Below are positions 1 through 7,811 of a stretch of DNA of 50,505 nt, piece after piece. The translations under genes were made by a program, and so were the position numbers. How positions within the stretch are numbered: the first letter of the stretch is position 1; each line of letters starts with the position of its first letter. Below the pieces are notes generated by a model. It saw only the letters and a list, made by a program, of their open reading frames with translations. It did not search any database and had not been told where the DNA came from. The stretch comes from Arthrobacter gallicola (GTDB taxonomy: Bacteria > Actinomycetota > Actinomycetes > Actinomycetales > Micrococcaceae), in contig NZ_JACSQD010000002.1 of assembly GCF_014836775.1 (NCBI RefSeq), positions 6,159 to 56,663 on the forward strand, written 5' to 3'.

Positions 1-87
1 GATAAGGCGGGATACAGCACGTCGACCGGCAGCCGGTGCGCAGAAAAGGCGACCAAATCCGCCGCGAAGTCACCATATCTGCGCACC
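1..87. repeat. Inverted-repeat element, copy 1 (cut by the window edge)
   Basis: This is the first of two near-identical copies 176 bp apart. It lacks its first 8 bases, which would lie before position 1. The right end reads TATCTGCGCACC, the near reverse complement of the left end seen in copy 2. The inside contains a CCGGCaGCCGG palindrome. It looks like a MITE- or REP-like element; no gene is credible in 1-307. Confidence 0.6.
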
Positions 88-168
88 CAGCGGGTAGGAA
101 CAGCGGCCGACGGCAGCATCCCTACCCGGGCGGCCGCGGGGACGAGTTTCAGCGCGAGCGGCCGCGTG

Positions 169-263
169 GGTGTGCAGATAAGGCGGGATACAGCACGTCG
201 ACCGGCAGCCGGTGCGCAGAAAAGGCGACCAAATCCGCCGCGAAGTCACCATAGCTGCGCACC
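169..263. repeat. Inverted-repeat element, copy 2 (complete, ~95 bp)
   Basis: This complete copy starts with GGTGTGCAGATA and ends with TAGCTGCGCACC, 12-base ends that are inverted repeats with two mismatches. Over the shared span it differs from copy 1 at one base (T/G at position 254). The 81 bases between the copies are not repeated. The element family is not recognised. Confidence 0.6.
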
Positions 264-307
264 CAGCGGGCAGGAGCGGCGGCCAGACTCAGCCCGGGCA
301 GCTGTGC

Positions 308-766
308 TCAGCGCGCCTTGACCGGATGCCCGCTGATGATGGAGACCCGGTTGAAGGCGTTCATCGTCACCACCGCCCAGCTCAGGACGGAGAACTGCTC
401 CACGCTGAGCAGCGCCTGGTATTTGGCGAAGATCTCCTCGCGGTGCTCCCCGTCAGGCAGCAGCGTCAGCGCCTCCGCCAGACCCAGCGCCGCCCGCTCG
501 GTGTCCGTGAACAGCGCGGTATCCCGCCACGCCGGCAGCACGGACAGCCGCTGCGGTGTCTCCCCTTCGTCCAGTGCCTGCCGGGTGTGCAGGTCCAGGC
601 AGTAGGCGCAGCCGTTGAGCTGTGAAACGCGCAGATTAACCAGCTCCATCACGATCCGGTCCAGCCCCGCTTCCTGCGCCGCCGCCCGGACCGCTGACGC
701 GGTGGCAGCCAGCGCCTGGTAAACCGGCCGGTTCTGTTTGTCGATAAAGACCCTGTTGCCGCTCAT
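308..766 (-). CDS. AhpD-like carboxymuconolactone decarboxylase family protein
   Basis: This 152-aa protein carries the CMD/AhpD core motif: Cys53-x-x-Cys56 in GCAYCLDLH with His60 four residues later. In this family the cysteine pair and histidine give alkylhydroperoxidase or thiol-disulfide activity. Length and motif spacing fit single-domain AhpD-like proteins. Its ATG overlaps the stop of the upstream acetyltransferase by ATGA, so the two are translationally coupled. It is the last gene of a pirin-GNAT-AhpD operon, which fits oxidative or electrophile stress. The substrate is unknown. Confidence 0.88.
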   Translation of the reverse strand: MSGNRVFIDKQNRPVYQALAATASAVRAAAQEAGLDRIVMELVNLRVSQLNGCAYCLDLHTRQALDEGETPQRLSVLPAWRDTALFTDTERAALGLAEALTLLPDGEHREEIFAKYQALLSVEQFSVLSWAVVTMNAFNRVSIISGHPVKAR

Positions 767-1083
767 GCCTGGCCCACCGGATCTGTCACCGAAGGTTCGG
801 CTGCCGGCCAGTCAACAATGCCGCCGTACTCCGGGTGCCGCTTCAGCCAGCCGGCGATGTAGGGGCAGTACGGCACCAGCCGCAGGCCCGCATCACGGAC
901 GTCCTCGACGGCGTAGCGGGCCAGCCTGGCCGCCACCCCCTGGCCGGCGTAGGCGTCGTCCACCTCGGTGTGCACAAAAATGCGGCTGCCGGCACGGTTG
1001 CGGTAGGCCGCGAATCCGGCGACCGACCCGCCGTCGTCAAGCACTTCATAGCGCAGCTGCGCCGGGTTGTTCTGAATCTGCAT
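763..1083 (-). CDS. Small GNAT-family N-acetyltransferase (YidJ-like)
   Basis: This 106-aa protein starts at MQIQNN. It matches the compact GNAT fold of the YidJ type, with an acetyl-CoA-binding region around VDDAYAGQGVAARL (residues ~42-55) and a conserved YCPYIAGWLKRHPEY tail. Such proteins are about 90-110 aa, so it is complete. It lies 19 bp after the pirin stop, and its own stop overlaps the AhpD start by 4 bp. An in-frame extension upstream runs into antisense of pirin and was ignored. The acceptor substrate is not known. Confidence 0.85.
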   Translation of the reverse strand: MQIQNNPAQLRYEVLDDGGSVAGFAAYRNRAGSRIFVHTEVDDAYAGQGVAARLARYAVEDVRDAGLRLVPYCPYIAGWLKRHPEYGGIVDWPAAEPSVTDPVGQA

Positions 1084-1102
1084 TCGTTCTGGGCCTTTCG
1101 GA

Positions 1103-2098
1103 TCAGCGGCGCGGCCGGAGCCGGGCATTGGGCAGGGCCGGAGCGGGCAGCGGAGGCAGCGGATCCTGCGGAACGGCGGCGAACCGGCTTGGACCGGCAG
1201 CTGCGGCGCCGGCATGGTTCTCGGCGCCGATGTGCTGCTGCCAGTCGCGGCGGTACTGGACGATCTCCTCATGGCTGCGGCCGATGAAGTTCCACCACAT
1301 AACAATCGTCTCACCCAGCGGCTCGCCGCCGATGAGCACGGCCCGGGCCGGCGCATCCGCGGGTGCGTTGATCCGCAGCGTCCCGCTCCCCGGAGCCAGG
1401 TAGGCCAGCTCGGACTGGGCGACGGCGGCACCCTGGAATTGAAGCGCCCCCGTGTCCGCGAGCAGGCCGTATTCAAACCGCGGGTCGGCGTCGAGCTCCA
1501 CCACGGCTCCGGGCTCCAGGAGCAGCTCGGCACCCAGAATCGGTGAGTGGGTCCGCACCGGCGATTCGGAGCCGGCGAGCGCACCCAGGAAAACCCGCAG
1601 CTCCCAGCCGGGTCCGCGGACGGCATCCGGGACATAGTGTTCGAACCGCGGTTCCGTGCTGCGCGCTGCCTCCGGCAGCGCAAGCCAGAGCTGGACCCCG
1701 TGCAGGATGCTGACCTCCGCGGTCGAGACTTCGGAATGCGCAATGCCGCTGCCGGCGGTCATCAGGTTCAGCTCCCCCGGACGCACCATGGCGTGGGCGC
1801 CGGTGCTGTCGCGGTGCTCGATCTCGCCGGTGAAAAGCCAGCTCACGGTCTGCAGCCCGGTGTGCGGGTGGGGCGGAACCACCATGCCGCCGGTCAGGGC
1901 GACGTCGTCGGGCCCGTAGTGGTCCACAAAGCACCAGGCGCCAATCAGGCTGCGGCTGCGCTGCGGCAGGGTGCGGCGGACCGGCATGGCCCGCGGGCCA
2001 CCCAGCGGAACGTTGCGCGGCGGATGGATTTCAATGGCAGAAACGGCGGGCGCGGCAGCGCATTCAACCTCCACCGGAGCCATTTCGGTATTGCTCAT
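1103..2098 (-). CDS. Pirin family protein
   Basis: This 331-aa bicupin protein has the pirin metal-site motif HPHTGLQTVSW and later conserved SGIAHSE. Pirins are iron-binding cupins; some bacterial members have quercetinase activity and others are redox-responsive regulators. The start at MSNTEM is chosen because purine-rich AGGGGAAGGATGGCAGGGG precedes it and homologous sequence begins shortly after. The frame stays open upstream to 2230 with no family similarity. It is the first gene of the operon with GNAT and AhpD. Its role here, redox or electrophile stress, is inferred. Confidence 0.9.
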   Translation of the reverse strand: MSNTEMAPVEVECAAAPAVSAIEIHPPRNVPLGGPRAMPVRRTLPQRSRSLIGAWCFVDHYGPDDVALTGGMVVPPHPHTGLQTVSWLFTGEIEHRDSTGAHAMVRPGELNLMTAGSGIAHSEVSTAEVSILHGVQLWLALPEAARSTEPRFEHYVPDAVRGPGWELRVFLGALAGSESPVRTHSPILGAELLLEPGAVVELDADPRFEYGLLADTGALQFQGAAVAQSELAYLAPGSGTLRINAPADAPARAVLIGGEPLGETIVMWWNFIGRSHEEIVQYRRDWQQHIGAENHAGAAAAGPSRFAAVPQDPLPPLPAPALPNARLRPRR

Positions 2099-2240
2099 AC
2101 CCCTGCCATCCTTCCCCTGCTCCTGCTGTTCCTCCCATAATACATGCAGATGCATATAAATGGCAGGGCTTCCCGCACTGAATTGGGGCATCCCTGCCCT
2201 CCGGAGGCCACCCGCCTGATGCCTGGACATCCCTGCCCCT

Positions 2241-2246
2241 TATCCT
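2241..2246 (+). promoter_or_regulatory. -10 hexamer TATCCT of a probable leaderless promoter
   Basis: TATCCT fits the actinobacterial TANNNT -10 element. It ends 6 bases before the ATG at 2253, and no Shine-Dalgarno sequence lies between. No clear -35 is visible. Confidence 0.45.
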
Positions 2247-2252
2247 CAACGT

Positions 2253-2789
2253 ATGGCTAAAGTCATCTACTACGTCGCTTCGTCGCTGGATGGCTTTATT
2301 GCCACCGAGGACAACAACCTGGACTGGCTCCTGTCCTTTGGCTTTGAGCCGTTCCAGGAGCACTATGACCGGTTTATGTCCGGTATTGGAGGCATCATCA
2401 TGGGTGCGGAAACCTATGCGTGGGTCCGGGCTGAACAGCCGGACACCTGGGATTACGGCACCCTCCCCTGCCTGGTGCTGACCCACCGGAACCTCCAGCC
2501 GCCGCCCGGCAGCGGCGTCCGTTTTGTCCGCGGGGATGTGCAGGCCGCCCTGGACCAGGCTGCGGCACTGGCGGAGGACAGGAACATCTGGATCGTTGGC
2601 GGAGGCAATGTTGCCGCCCAGTTCCTGGAGGCCGGGCTGCTGGATGAACTGTGGATCACGTACATGCCGGTGGCACTGGGCTCCGGACGCCGGCTGCTGC
2701 CAGTCACTGCGCCGACCGGCCGCATGCACCTGACCGGCACCACACAGTTCAACGGCGGCGCAGCCGAACTGCGCTTCACCACCCGCTAG
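2253..2789 (+). CDS. Dihydrofolate reductase family protein (RibD C-terminal-like)
   Basis: This 178-aa protein begins VIYYVASSLDGFIA, the first strand and loop of the DHFR/RibD-C fold. It has the NADPH-binding WIVGGGNVAAQFLEAGLLDEL segment near residue 110, and the length matches stand-alone YyaP/YwjB-type reductases. These are NADPH-dependent reductases of mostly unknown substrate and are not the housekeeping FolA. It starts right after a -10 element and reads away from the pirin operon. Substrate unknown. Confidence 0.88.
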   Translation: MAKVIYYVASSLDGFIATEDNNLDWLLSFGFEPFQEHYDRFMSGIGGIIMGAETYAWVRAEQPDTWDYGTLPCLVLTHRNLQPPPGSGVRFVRGDVQAALDQAAALAEDRNIWIVGGGNVAAQFLEAGLLDELWITYMPVALGSGRRLLPVTAPTGRMHLTGTTQFNGGAAELRFTTR

Positions 2790-2923
2790 CCCAAACGGTT
2801 TTCCGGCCGGGCCACAATCAGCGGATGGCGCGCGGACCCGGGGTTCAGGAACGGTACGCAGGTGGCGGTAAAGTTCACACCAGCACCACCCACCCCGTAA
2901 CCGAGCAAAAAGGCCGCCGTCCC

Positions 2924-3745
2924 ATGACGACTGACGTTCTCACCCGCAACAATGTCCGAATCCTAGGCAACGAGACGGGTCCGGCAGTGATCTTCGGCCA
3001 CGGTTTCGGCTGTGACCAGGCCATGTGGCGCCGGATCGTTCCGCATTTCACGGACAAGTACCGGGTCATCGTCTTCGACCACGTCGGTTCCGGGGATTCC
3101 GACAAGGCAGCGTACGACCCGACCAAGTACTCGTCCCTGGACGGTTATGTCAGCGACCTGCTGGAAATCTGTGCCGAGCTGGAGCTGCGGGACGCAACCT
3201 TCGTGGGCCACAGCGTCAGTGCGATGATGGCGGTGGTCGCCGGTGCCACCGCTCCGCACCACTTCGCGAACCTTGTGCTCCTGGCGTCATCCCCCAGCTA
3301 CATGGACCGTCCCGAAGACGGTTACCAGGGCGGCTTTTCCGCAGCCGACATTGACGATCTGCTGGTCTCCCTTGAGGCAAACTACATCGTCTGGGCTGCC
3401 GCCATGGCCCCAGTCATCATGGGCAACCCGGAGAAGCCTGAGCTGCACGATGAGCTCGAAGGCAGCTTCTGCAGGTTGGATCCGACCATCGCCCCCGGCT
3501 TCGCCCGGGTCTCCTTCTGCTCCGACGTCCGCGCCCTGCTGACGGAGGTGAAGGTGCCCACGCTTGTCCTGCAGTGCTCGGAGGATCTGCTCGCTCCGCC
3601 GCACATCGGGTCCTACACCCAGGAACGCATCGCCTCCAGCACCCTGGTGCAGCTGAAGGCCACCGGACATCTTCCGCATGTCAGCGCGCCGGAGGAAACC
3701 GCGGAGGCCATCCTGTCCTATCTCGCCCGGGTTCCGGCGGCGTGA
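2924..3745 (+). CDS. RsbQ-like alpha/beta hydrolase (putative kinase activator)
   Basis: This 273-aa protein is the size of Bacillus subtilis RsbQ (269 aa). The catalytic triad reads Ser97 in GHSVS, Asp221 in CSEDLLAP and His249 in ATGHLPH, all at the RsbQ-equivalent spacing. The N-terminal VLTRNNVRILG and GFGCDQAMWRRIVPHF are typical of the RsbQ/D14/KAI2 group. RsbQ is an accessory factor for the PAS phosphatase RsbP in energy-stress signalling. Here the next gene, overlapping by GTGA, is a PAS histidine kinase instead. The start follows AAAAAGG; the longer in-frame extension upstream has no homology and was dropped. Confidence 0.88.
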   Translation: MTTDVLTRNNVRILGNETGPAVIFGHGFGCDQAMWRRIVPHFTDKYRVIVFDHVGSGDSDKAAYDPTKYSSLDGYVSDLLEICAELELRDATFVGHSVSAMMAVVAGATAPHHFANLVLLASSPSYMDRPEDGYQGGFSAADIDDLLVSLEANYIVWAAAMAPVIMGNPEKPELHDELEGSFCRLDPTIAPGFARVSFCSDVRALLTEVKVPTLVLQCSEDLLAPPHIGSYTQERIASSTLVQLKATGHLPHVSAPEETAEAILSYLARVPAA

Positions 3746-5337
3746 CGGAAGCTTTCCCGGACACGGGATTCGCCACCCCCGCCGTCGAACTGGATTACCG
3801 GGAGCTGTTCCACCGGTCGCCGGCGGGATATATCGTCACGCTTGAAGACGGAACTATCACCGAAGCCAACCTGACTTTTGCCAACTGGATCAGCCGCAGC
3901 CGCGAAGAACTCATCGGCGTCAGCATCCTGTCCCTGCTCCCGATGGGTGACCGGATTGTCTACTCCACCCATGCTCTGCCGCAGCTCGGCGTCGGCCGTT
4001 CCTTCGCCGAACTGGCGGTGGACTTCGTCAGCGCCGACGGCACCCGACTCCCGGCCCTCCTCTCCGCGACGCGGCAGCCGGCGGAGGGAACCCGGCCGGC
4101 ACTGGACCGGGTGGTGGTGTTCAACGCTCAGGAACGCCGCCTCTACGAGCGGGAGCTGGTTGCTGCCCTCCGGGCTGCCGAGAAAGCCGAAGCCGCACGC
4201 GCCAGCGCGGAAGCCGACGTGCTGGAGAAGCAGGCCGCCCTGCAGGAGAAGGACCGGATCCTGCAGGAAAGCCTCGCGGAGAGCCGGCGCAAGGAGTCCC
4301 TGCTCCAAACCGTGCTGGACACCGTGGAGGTTGGCGTCTCGGTGGTGGATGAGGACGGCAATGTCATCCTCACCAACTCACGGCAGCGGTTTATCCAGCG
4401 GCGTGCGCAGCCGCCGGGAACCACGCAGGCCAACGAGTGTGAACTTTTGATCTTCGGTCCGGACCGCGTGACGCCGCTGCCGCCGGAGCTGCGTCCGGTG
4501 CGCCGCACGGTGCAGGGACAGTCTTTTTCCGACCAGCTGGTCTGGTTTGGAACCGGCGATCAGCAGCGGGCCTTCAGCGTCACCGCCAGGTCCGTGCAGC
4601 GGCACGGCGGCTTTCAGGGGTCGGTGATCGCCTTTTCCGACGTCACCGGGCTGGTGAACGCCGTCGCCGCCAAGGAAGACTTCGTGGCCAACGTCTCCCA
4701 TGAGCTCCGCACTCCGCTGACCTCGATCATGGGCTACCTGGACCTTGCGCTGGAGGACGAGACAGAGATCCCGGCGCATGTGGCCACCTCACTGAAGATC
4801 GCCTTGCGGAACTCTGAGAAGCTGCTCGAACTGGTCTCCGACCTGCTCTCTGCCGCCGCCGGCCCCAGCAGCATTAAGCAGAAGAGCGCCGATCTTGCCG
4901 AGCTGCTCCGAAGCTCCATCACCTCGGCGGCTCCCCGGGCGGAAATCAGCAAGGTCAAGCTCGTTTCCGATTTCCCCGCGCAGCTGCCGGCATTCGTGGA
5001 TCCCCAGCGGATTGGGCAGGTGATCGATAACTTGCTGTCCAACGCGGTGAAATACTCGCCCGACGGCGGCCGGGTCACCGTGAGCGCGTGGTCAACCAGC
5101 GACAGCGTGCACTTCCAGGTGGCCGATACCGGGATCGGCATGACGGCGGCCGAGCAGAGTGAGGTTTTCACGAAGTTCTTCCGGTCCGGAACCAGCCGTA
5201 AGGCGGCGATTCCAGGCGTCGGTCTAGGGCTGGTCATCAGCAAGAACATCGTCGAGGCCCATCAGGGAGTGATCACGCTCACCAGCGAGGCGGGCCGGGG
5301 CACGGTGTTTACAGTCCGCCTGCCGGCGGCGGGCTGA
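3742..5337 (+). CDS. PAS-domain sensor histidine kinase
   Basis: This 531-aa kinase starts at a GTG overlapping the stop of the RsbQ-like gene. Domains in order: PAS (~15-115), a coiled coil rich in Ala/Glu/Arg/Lys (~130-190), a second PAS-like domain (~190-300), HisKA with phosphoacceptor His320 in NVSHELRTPLTS, and HATPase_c with N box DNLLSNAVKYS (~429-439), G1 DTGIGM and G2 GVGLGLVIS. There are no transmembrane segments, so it is cytosolic. No response regulator is adjacent. The partner gene implies that a hydrolase-derived small ligand is sensed by the N-terminal PAS domain; that is inference. Confidence 0.92.
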   Translation: MTEAFPDTGFATPAVELDYRELFHRSPAGYIVTLEDGTITEANLTFANWISRSREELIGVSILSLLPMGDRIVYSTHALPQLGVGRSFAELAVDFVSADGTRLPALLSATRQPAEGTRPALDRVVVFNAQERRLYERELVAALRAAEKAEAARASAEADVLEKQAALQEKDRILQESLAESRRKESLLQTVLDTVEVGVSVVDEDGNVILTNSRQRFIQRRAQPPGTTQANECELLIFGPDRVTPLPPELRPVRRTVQGQSFSDQLVWFGTGDQQRAFSVTARSVQRHGGFQGSVIAFSDVTGLVNAVAAKEDFVANVSHELRTPLTSIMGYLDLALEDETEIPAHVATSLKIALRNSEKLLELVSDLLSAAAGPSSIKQKSADLAELLRSSITSAAPRAEISKVKLVSDFPAQLPAFVDPQRIGQVIDNLLSNAVKYSPDGGRVTVSAWSTSDSVHFQVADTGIGMTAAEQSEVFTKFFRSGTSRKAAIPGVGLGLVISKNIVEAHQGVITLTSEAGRGTVFTVRLPAAG

Positions 5338-5382
5338 CCGCAGTGGACCGGGCAGGGGACAACCGATTTTGTCCACCTTGTC

Positions 5383-5400
5383 TGGATGTGGAAACATCCA
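5383..5400. promoter_or_regulatory. Perfect 7-bp inverted repeat TGGATGT-GGAA-ACATCCA
   Basis: This hairpin-forming palindrome lies 46 bp after the kinase stop and about 100 bp before the GtrA-like gene. It has no T-tract, so it is either a weak terminator stem or an operator for the downstream gene. Confidence 0.35.
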
Positions 5401-5501
5401 CTATGAACCCCGGTGTGTGGTTCCGTGGCGTGCAGTGAGGACTGTGGCCCGTCATGGCGCAGCCCTTTGCGGCTTGTCCTGGGAAAAGAACTGGTAGCAG
5501 A

Positions 5502-5966
5502 ATGAACGGCATTTCGACTTCCCGGAAAATCCTCCGGAGACTGGGGTCGTTTTCCCTGGTTGGCACCGTCGCCTTCCTGGTAGACATCGGGCTGTTTAAT
5601 CTGCTCTCAGCCACTGTCCTGCAGGACAATCCCATCACCTCGAAGGTTGTCTCCGTGGCGGTGGCGACAACCATCTCCTGGCTGGGCAGCCGCTACCTCA
5701 CCTTCCGGCGCACCCGGGGCCGCAGCGTCACGGCCGAGACAGTGCTTTTCGGCCTGACCAACCTGGTGGGCCTGGCCATCGCGGCCGGCTGCCTGTACGT
5801 CTCCCACTACCTCCTCGGCTTCGACAGCCAGTTCGCGGACAACGTCTCCGGGAACGTCATCGGTGTCCTGCTGGGCAACGTCTTCCGGTACTTCGCCTAC
5901 AGGTACGTCGTGTTCACCGAACCGAAGGACACCCGTTCCGGCGAGCTCGAGCGGCAGGACGCGTAG
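5502..5966 (+). CDS. GtrA family membrane protein
   Basis: This protein of about 154 aa has four predicted transmembrane segments, the GtrA fold. Family hallmarks are FSLVGTVAFLVDIGLFNLL at the start, a SWLGSRYLTFRR-type loop after TM2, and GNVFRYFAYRYVVF near the end. GtrA proteins are thought to move lipid-linked sugars across the membrane for cell-wall or exopolysaccharide glycosylation. The start at MNGIST is preferred because the family similarity begins just after it; an upstream in-frame ATG at 5454 is possible. No glycosyltransferase lies next to it, so the pathway is unknown. Confidence 0.82.
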   Translation: MNGISTSRKILRRLGSFSLVGTVAFLVDIGLFNLLSATVLQDNPITSKVVSVAVATTISWLGSRYLTFRRTRGRSVTAETVLFGLTNLVGLAIAAGCLYVSHYLLGFDSQFADNVSGNVIGVLLGNVFRYFAYRYVVFTEPKDTRSGELERQDA

Positions 5967-6003
5967 GGCACAAGCCCCTTGCACCGGCCACGCGCCGGAG
6001 CTC

Positions 6004-6837
6004 TCACATTGTCGGCAGGTCCGGGTCAGCGGGCGGCGGCGGAGCTGCCGGCGCGGTGGGAGCGGAGGGCGCGCGGTCCGGCTCCGAGCCCAGCTCTGCC
6101 ACTTCGTAGTGGGCCAGACCGGCCGTTTCCCCGCCGTCAGCCACAAATTCGGCGCCGGTGGAAAAGCTGGATTCATCGCTGGCCAGAAACAGGACCAGGT
6201 CCGCTATCTCCTCCGGCTCCCCCATCCGGTGCAGCGCCACGTGCTCCTGCCCTATTTCCAGTCCCCCGGTCATGGGGGTCCGCACGGCACCGGGGTGCAC
6301 CGAGTTAACCCGGATGTTGTACGGACCCAGGTCAATCGCAACAGACTTCGTGAGCCCGCGCACGCCGTACTTCGCGGCGGTGTAGCCGGGGAGATTCTGG
6401 TAGCCCTGCAGCCCCGCTGTGGAGGAAATGTTAATAATGGAGGCCCCACGGGAGCGTTTCATCGGTTCGACGGCAGCCTTGATGCCCAGAAAAACCCCGG
6501 TGAGGTTCACCGCGATGATGGTGTTCCACTGCTCCAGCGTGTAATCCTCAATGCTGCCAAAGTCCGCGATCCCGGCATTGTTTACCAGCACATCCACGCC
6601 GCCAAACCGTTCCTCGGCTTCCCGGATGGCAGCGGCCCAGTCCTCGGGGCGGGTGACGTCCAGAGGAACATAGGCCGCGGCCGCCCCAATGCTCTCCGCC
6701 AGGGCCCGGCCGCCGTCGTCGAGCAGGTCTCCAATGACCACCTGCGCGCCCTCCTCCGTGAGACGGCGCACCACCGCCGCCCCGATTCCCCGGGCTCCCC
6801 CGCTGACCACTGCTGTTTTGCCGCTGACCCGTCCCAT
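6004..6837 (-). CDS. Short-chain dehydrogenase/reductase (classical SDR)
   Basis: This 277-aa protein has the Rossmann motif SGGARGIGAAV (~12-22), the acidic residue in GDLLDD that selects NAD, NNAG, Ser139, and YTAAK with Tyr152 and Lys156. The usual SDR core ends near residue 245 with FVADGGETAG. It is followed by an unusual Pro/Ala-rich tail (~residues 255-277). It resembles hydroxysteroid dehydrogenase-like SDRs, but the substrate cannot be read from sequence. The start has a strong GAGGAGGG site. It is 102 bp after the AAA ATPase gene on the same strand. Confidence 0.88.
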   Translation of the reverse strand: MGRVSGKTAVVSGGARGIGAAVVRRLTEEGAQVVIGDLLDDGGRALAESIGAAAAYVPLDVTRPEDWAAAIREAEERFGGVDVLVNNAGIADFGSIEDYTLEQWNTIIAVNLTGVFLGIKAAVEPMKRSRGASIINISSTAGLQGYQNLPGYTAAKYGVRGLTKSVAIDLGPYNIRVNSVHPGAVRTPMTGGLEIGQEHVALHRMGEPEEIADLVLFLASDESSFSTGAEFVADGGETAGLAHYEVAELGSEPDRAPSAPTAPAAPPPPADPDLPTM

Positions 6838-6939
6838 GGACCCTCCTCATCACCGGCCGCAGGGTGCGGTGCACCCCTGTACAACAGCCGTTCCTGCACA
6901 TCCAACTACCCTGCGGCAGGGAAGTCACGGTTTGCGGCA

Positions 6940-7665
6940 TTAGAGGTGCCGCAGATACCGCTGCGGGGAGCCGAGGAAAGAGCGCCAGTTGCTCACGAGG
7001 TCAAGGTCCTCCCAGTCCCGGTGCCGCAGTCCCCAGGATCCCAGCTCCAGGATCTCCGCACCGGGCAGCGCAGCGAGCAGCGGCGAGTGGGTGGACATGA
7101 TGACCTGTGATCTACCGTCCGCCAGCAGTCCTTTAAGCACTGAGAGCAGGCTGAGGCACCCCGAGAAGGACAGCGCCGATTCCGGTTCATCCAGCACCCA
7201 CAGCCCGCGGCCCCGGAACCGGTCTGCGGTGAGCGCCAAAAACGACTCTCCGTGGGACATGTCATGGAACCCGAGATCGGGCGGTCCGACGGTCCTCGGG
7301 TTCTCCTCCAGATAGGTAAAGAAGCCGTGCATCGTCTCGGCCCGCAGAAAGTATCCGCGGCGGGTGGCCCCCGCGTTCCTGACCAGTTTCAGATGATCGG
7401 CCAGGATGGATTCCGTGGACCGGGTGGTGTGCCGCGCGCCGGTCGATCCGCCCTCGGCGGACAATCCGTAGGCGAGCGCGGCCGCCTCCACGAGGGTTGA
7501 TTTCCCCGATCCGTTCTCGCCCACAAGGATGGTCGCCGGGCCCAGGTCCAGCCCCCGGTCCAGGACCTGTGCGACGGCCGGCAGCGCCGCCGGCCAGAGA
7601 CTGCGGTCCAGCGGGTGCGCGGGGTCCTCCTCCAAACGGCGGACCGGATATCGGTGCAGGGTCAT
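6940..7665 (-). CDS. AAA-family ATPase (RecF/SMC-like single-domain)
   Basis: This protein of about 241 aa has Walker A GENGSGKST near residue 49, an ABC-like MSHGESFLAL signature near 140, and Walker B GLWVLDEPESALS followed by a STHSPLL switch segment. This is the stand-alone AAA ATPase type found widely in bacteria without a defined role. No partner nuclease or toxin gene is adjacent. An alternative in-frame ATG at 7674 follows CAGGAC and is equally plausible. The longer open frame to 8301 is antisense to the MFS gene and was rejected. Confidence 0.85.
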   Translation of the reverse strand: MTLHRYPVRRLEEDPAHPLDRSLWPAALPAVAQVLDRGLDLGPATILVGENGSGKSTLVEAAALAYGLSAEGGSTGARHTTRSTESILADHLKLVRNAGATRRGYFLRAETMHGFFTYLEENPRTVGPPDLGFHDMSHGESFLALTADRFRGRGLWVLDEPESALSFSGCLSLLSVLKGLLADGRSQVIMSTHSPLLAALPGAEILELGSWGLRHRDWEDLDLVSNWRSFLGSPQRYLRHL

Positions 7666-7811
7666 GCGCCCCATTGTTGCAGCCGTCCTGCAGCGGCAGC
7701 CCACGCGGAAAGGCCCCCGGCATCCGGTCCGGGTCTGCACCCGGACCGGGCCGGAGGCCTTCACCGTTCTGATGTGTTTTGCGGAGCGCTGAGCCTCCGG
7801 GACACCTGAGC

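Noticed and set aside
36..625. Short proteins across the left edge
   Set aside because: They consist of translated inverted-repeat element and antisense of the AhpD-like gene.
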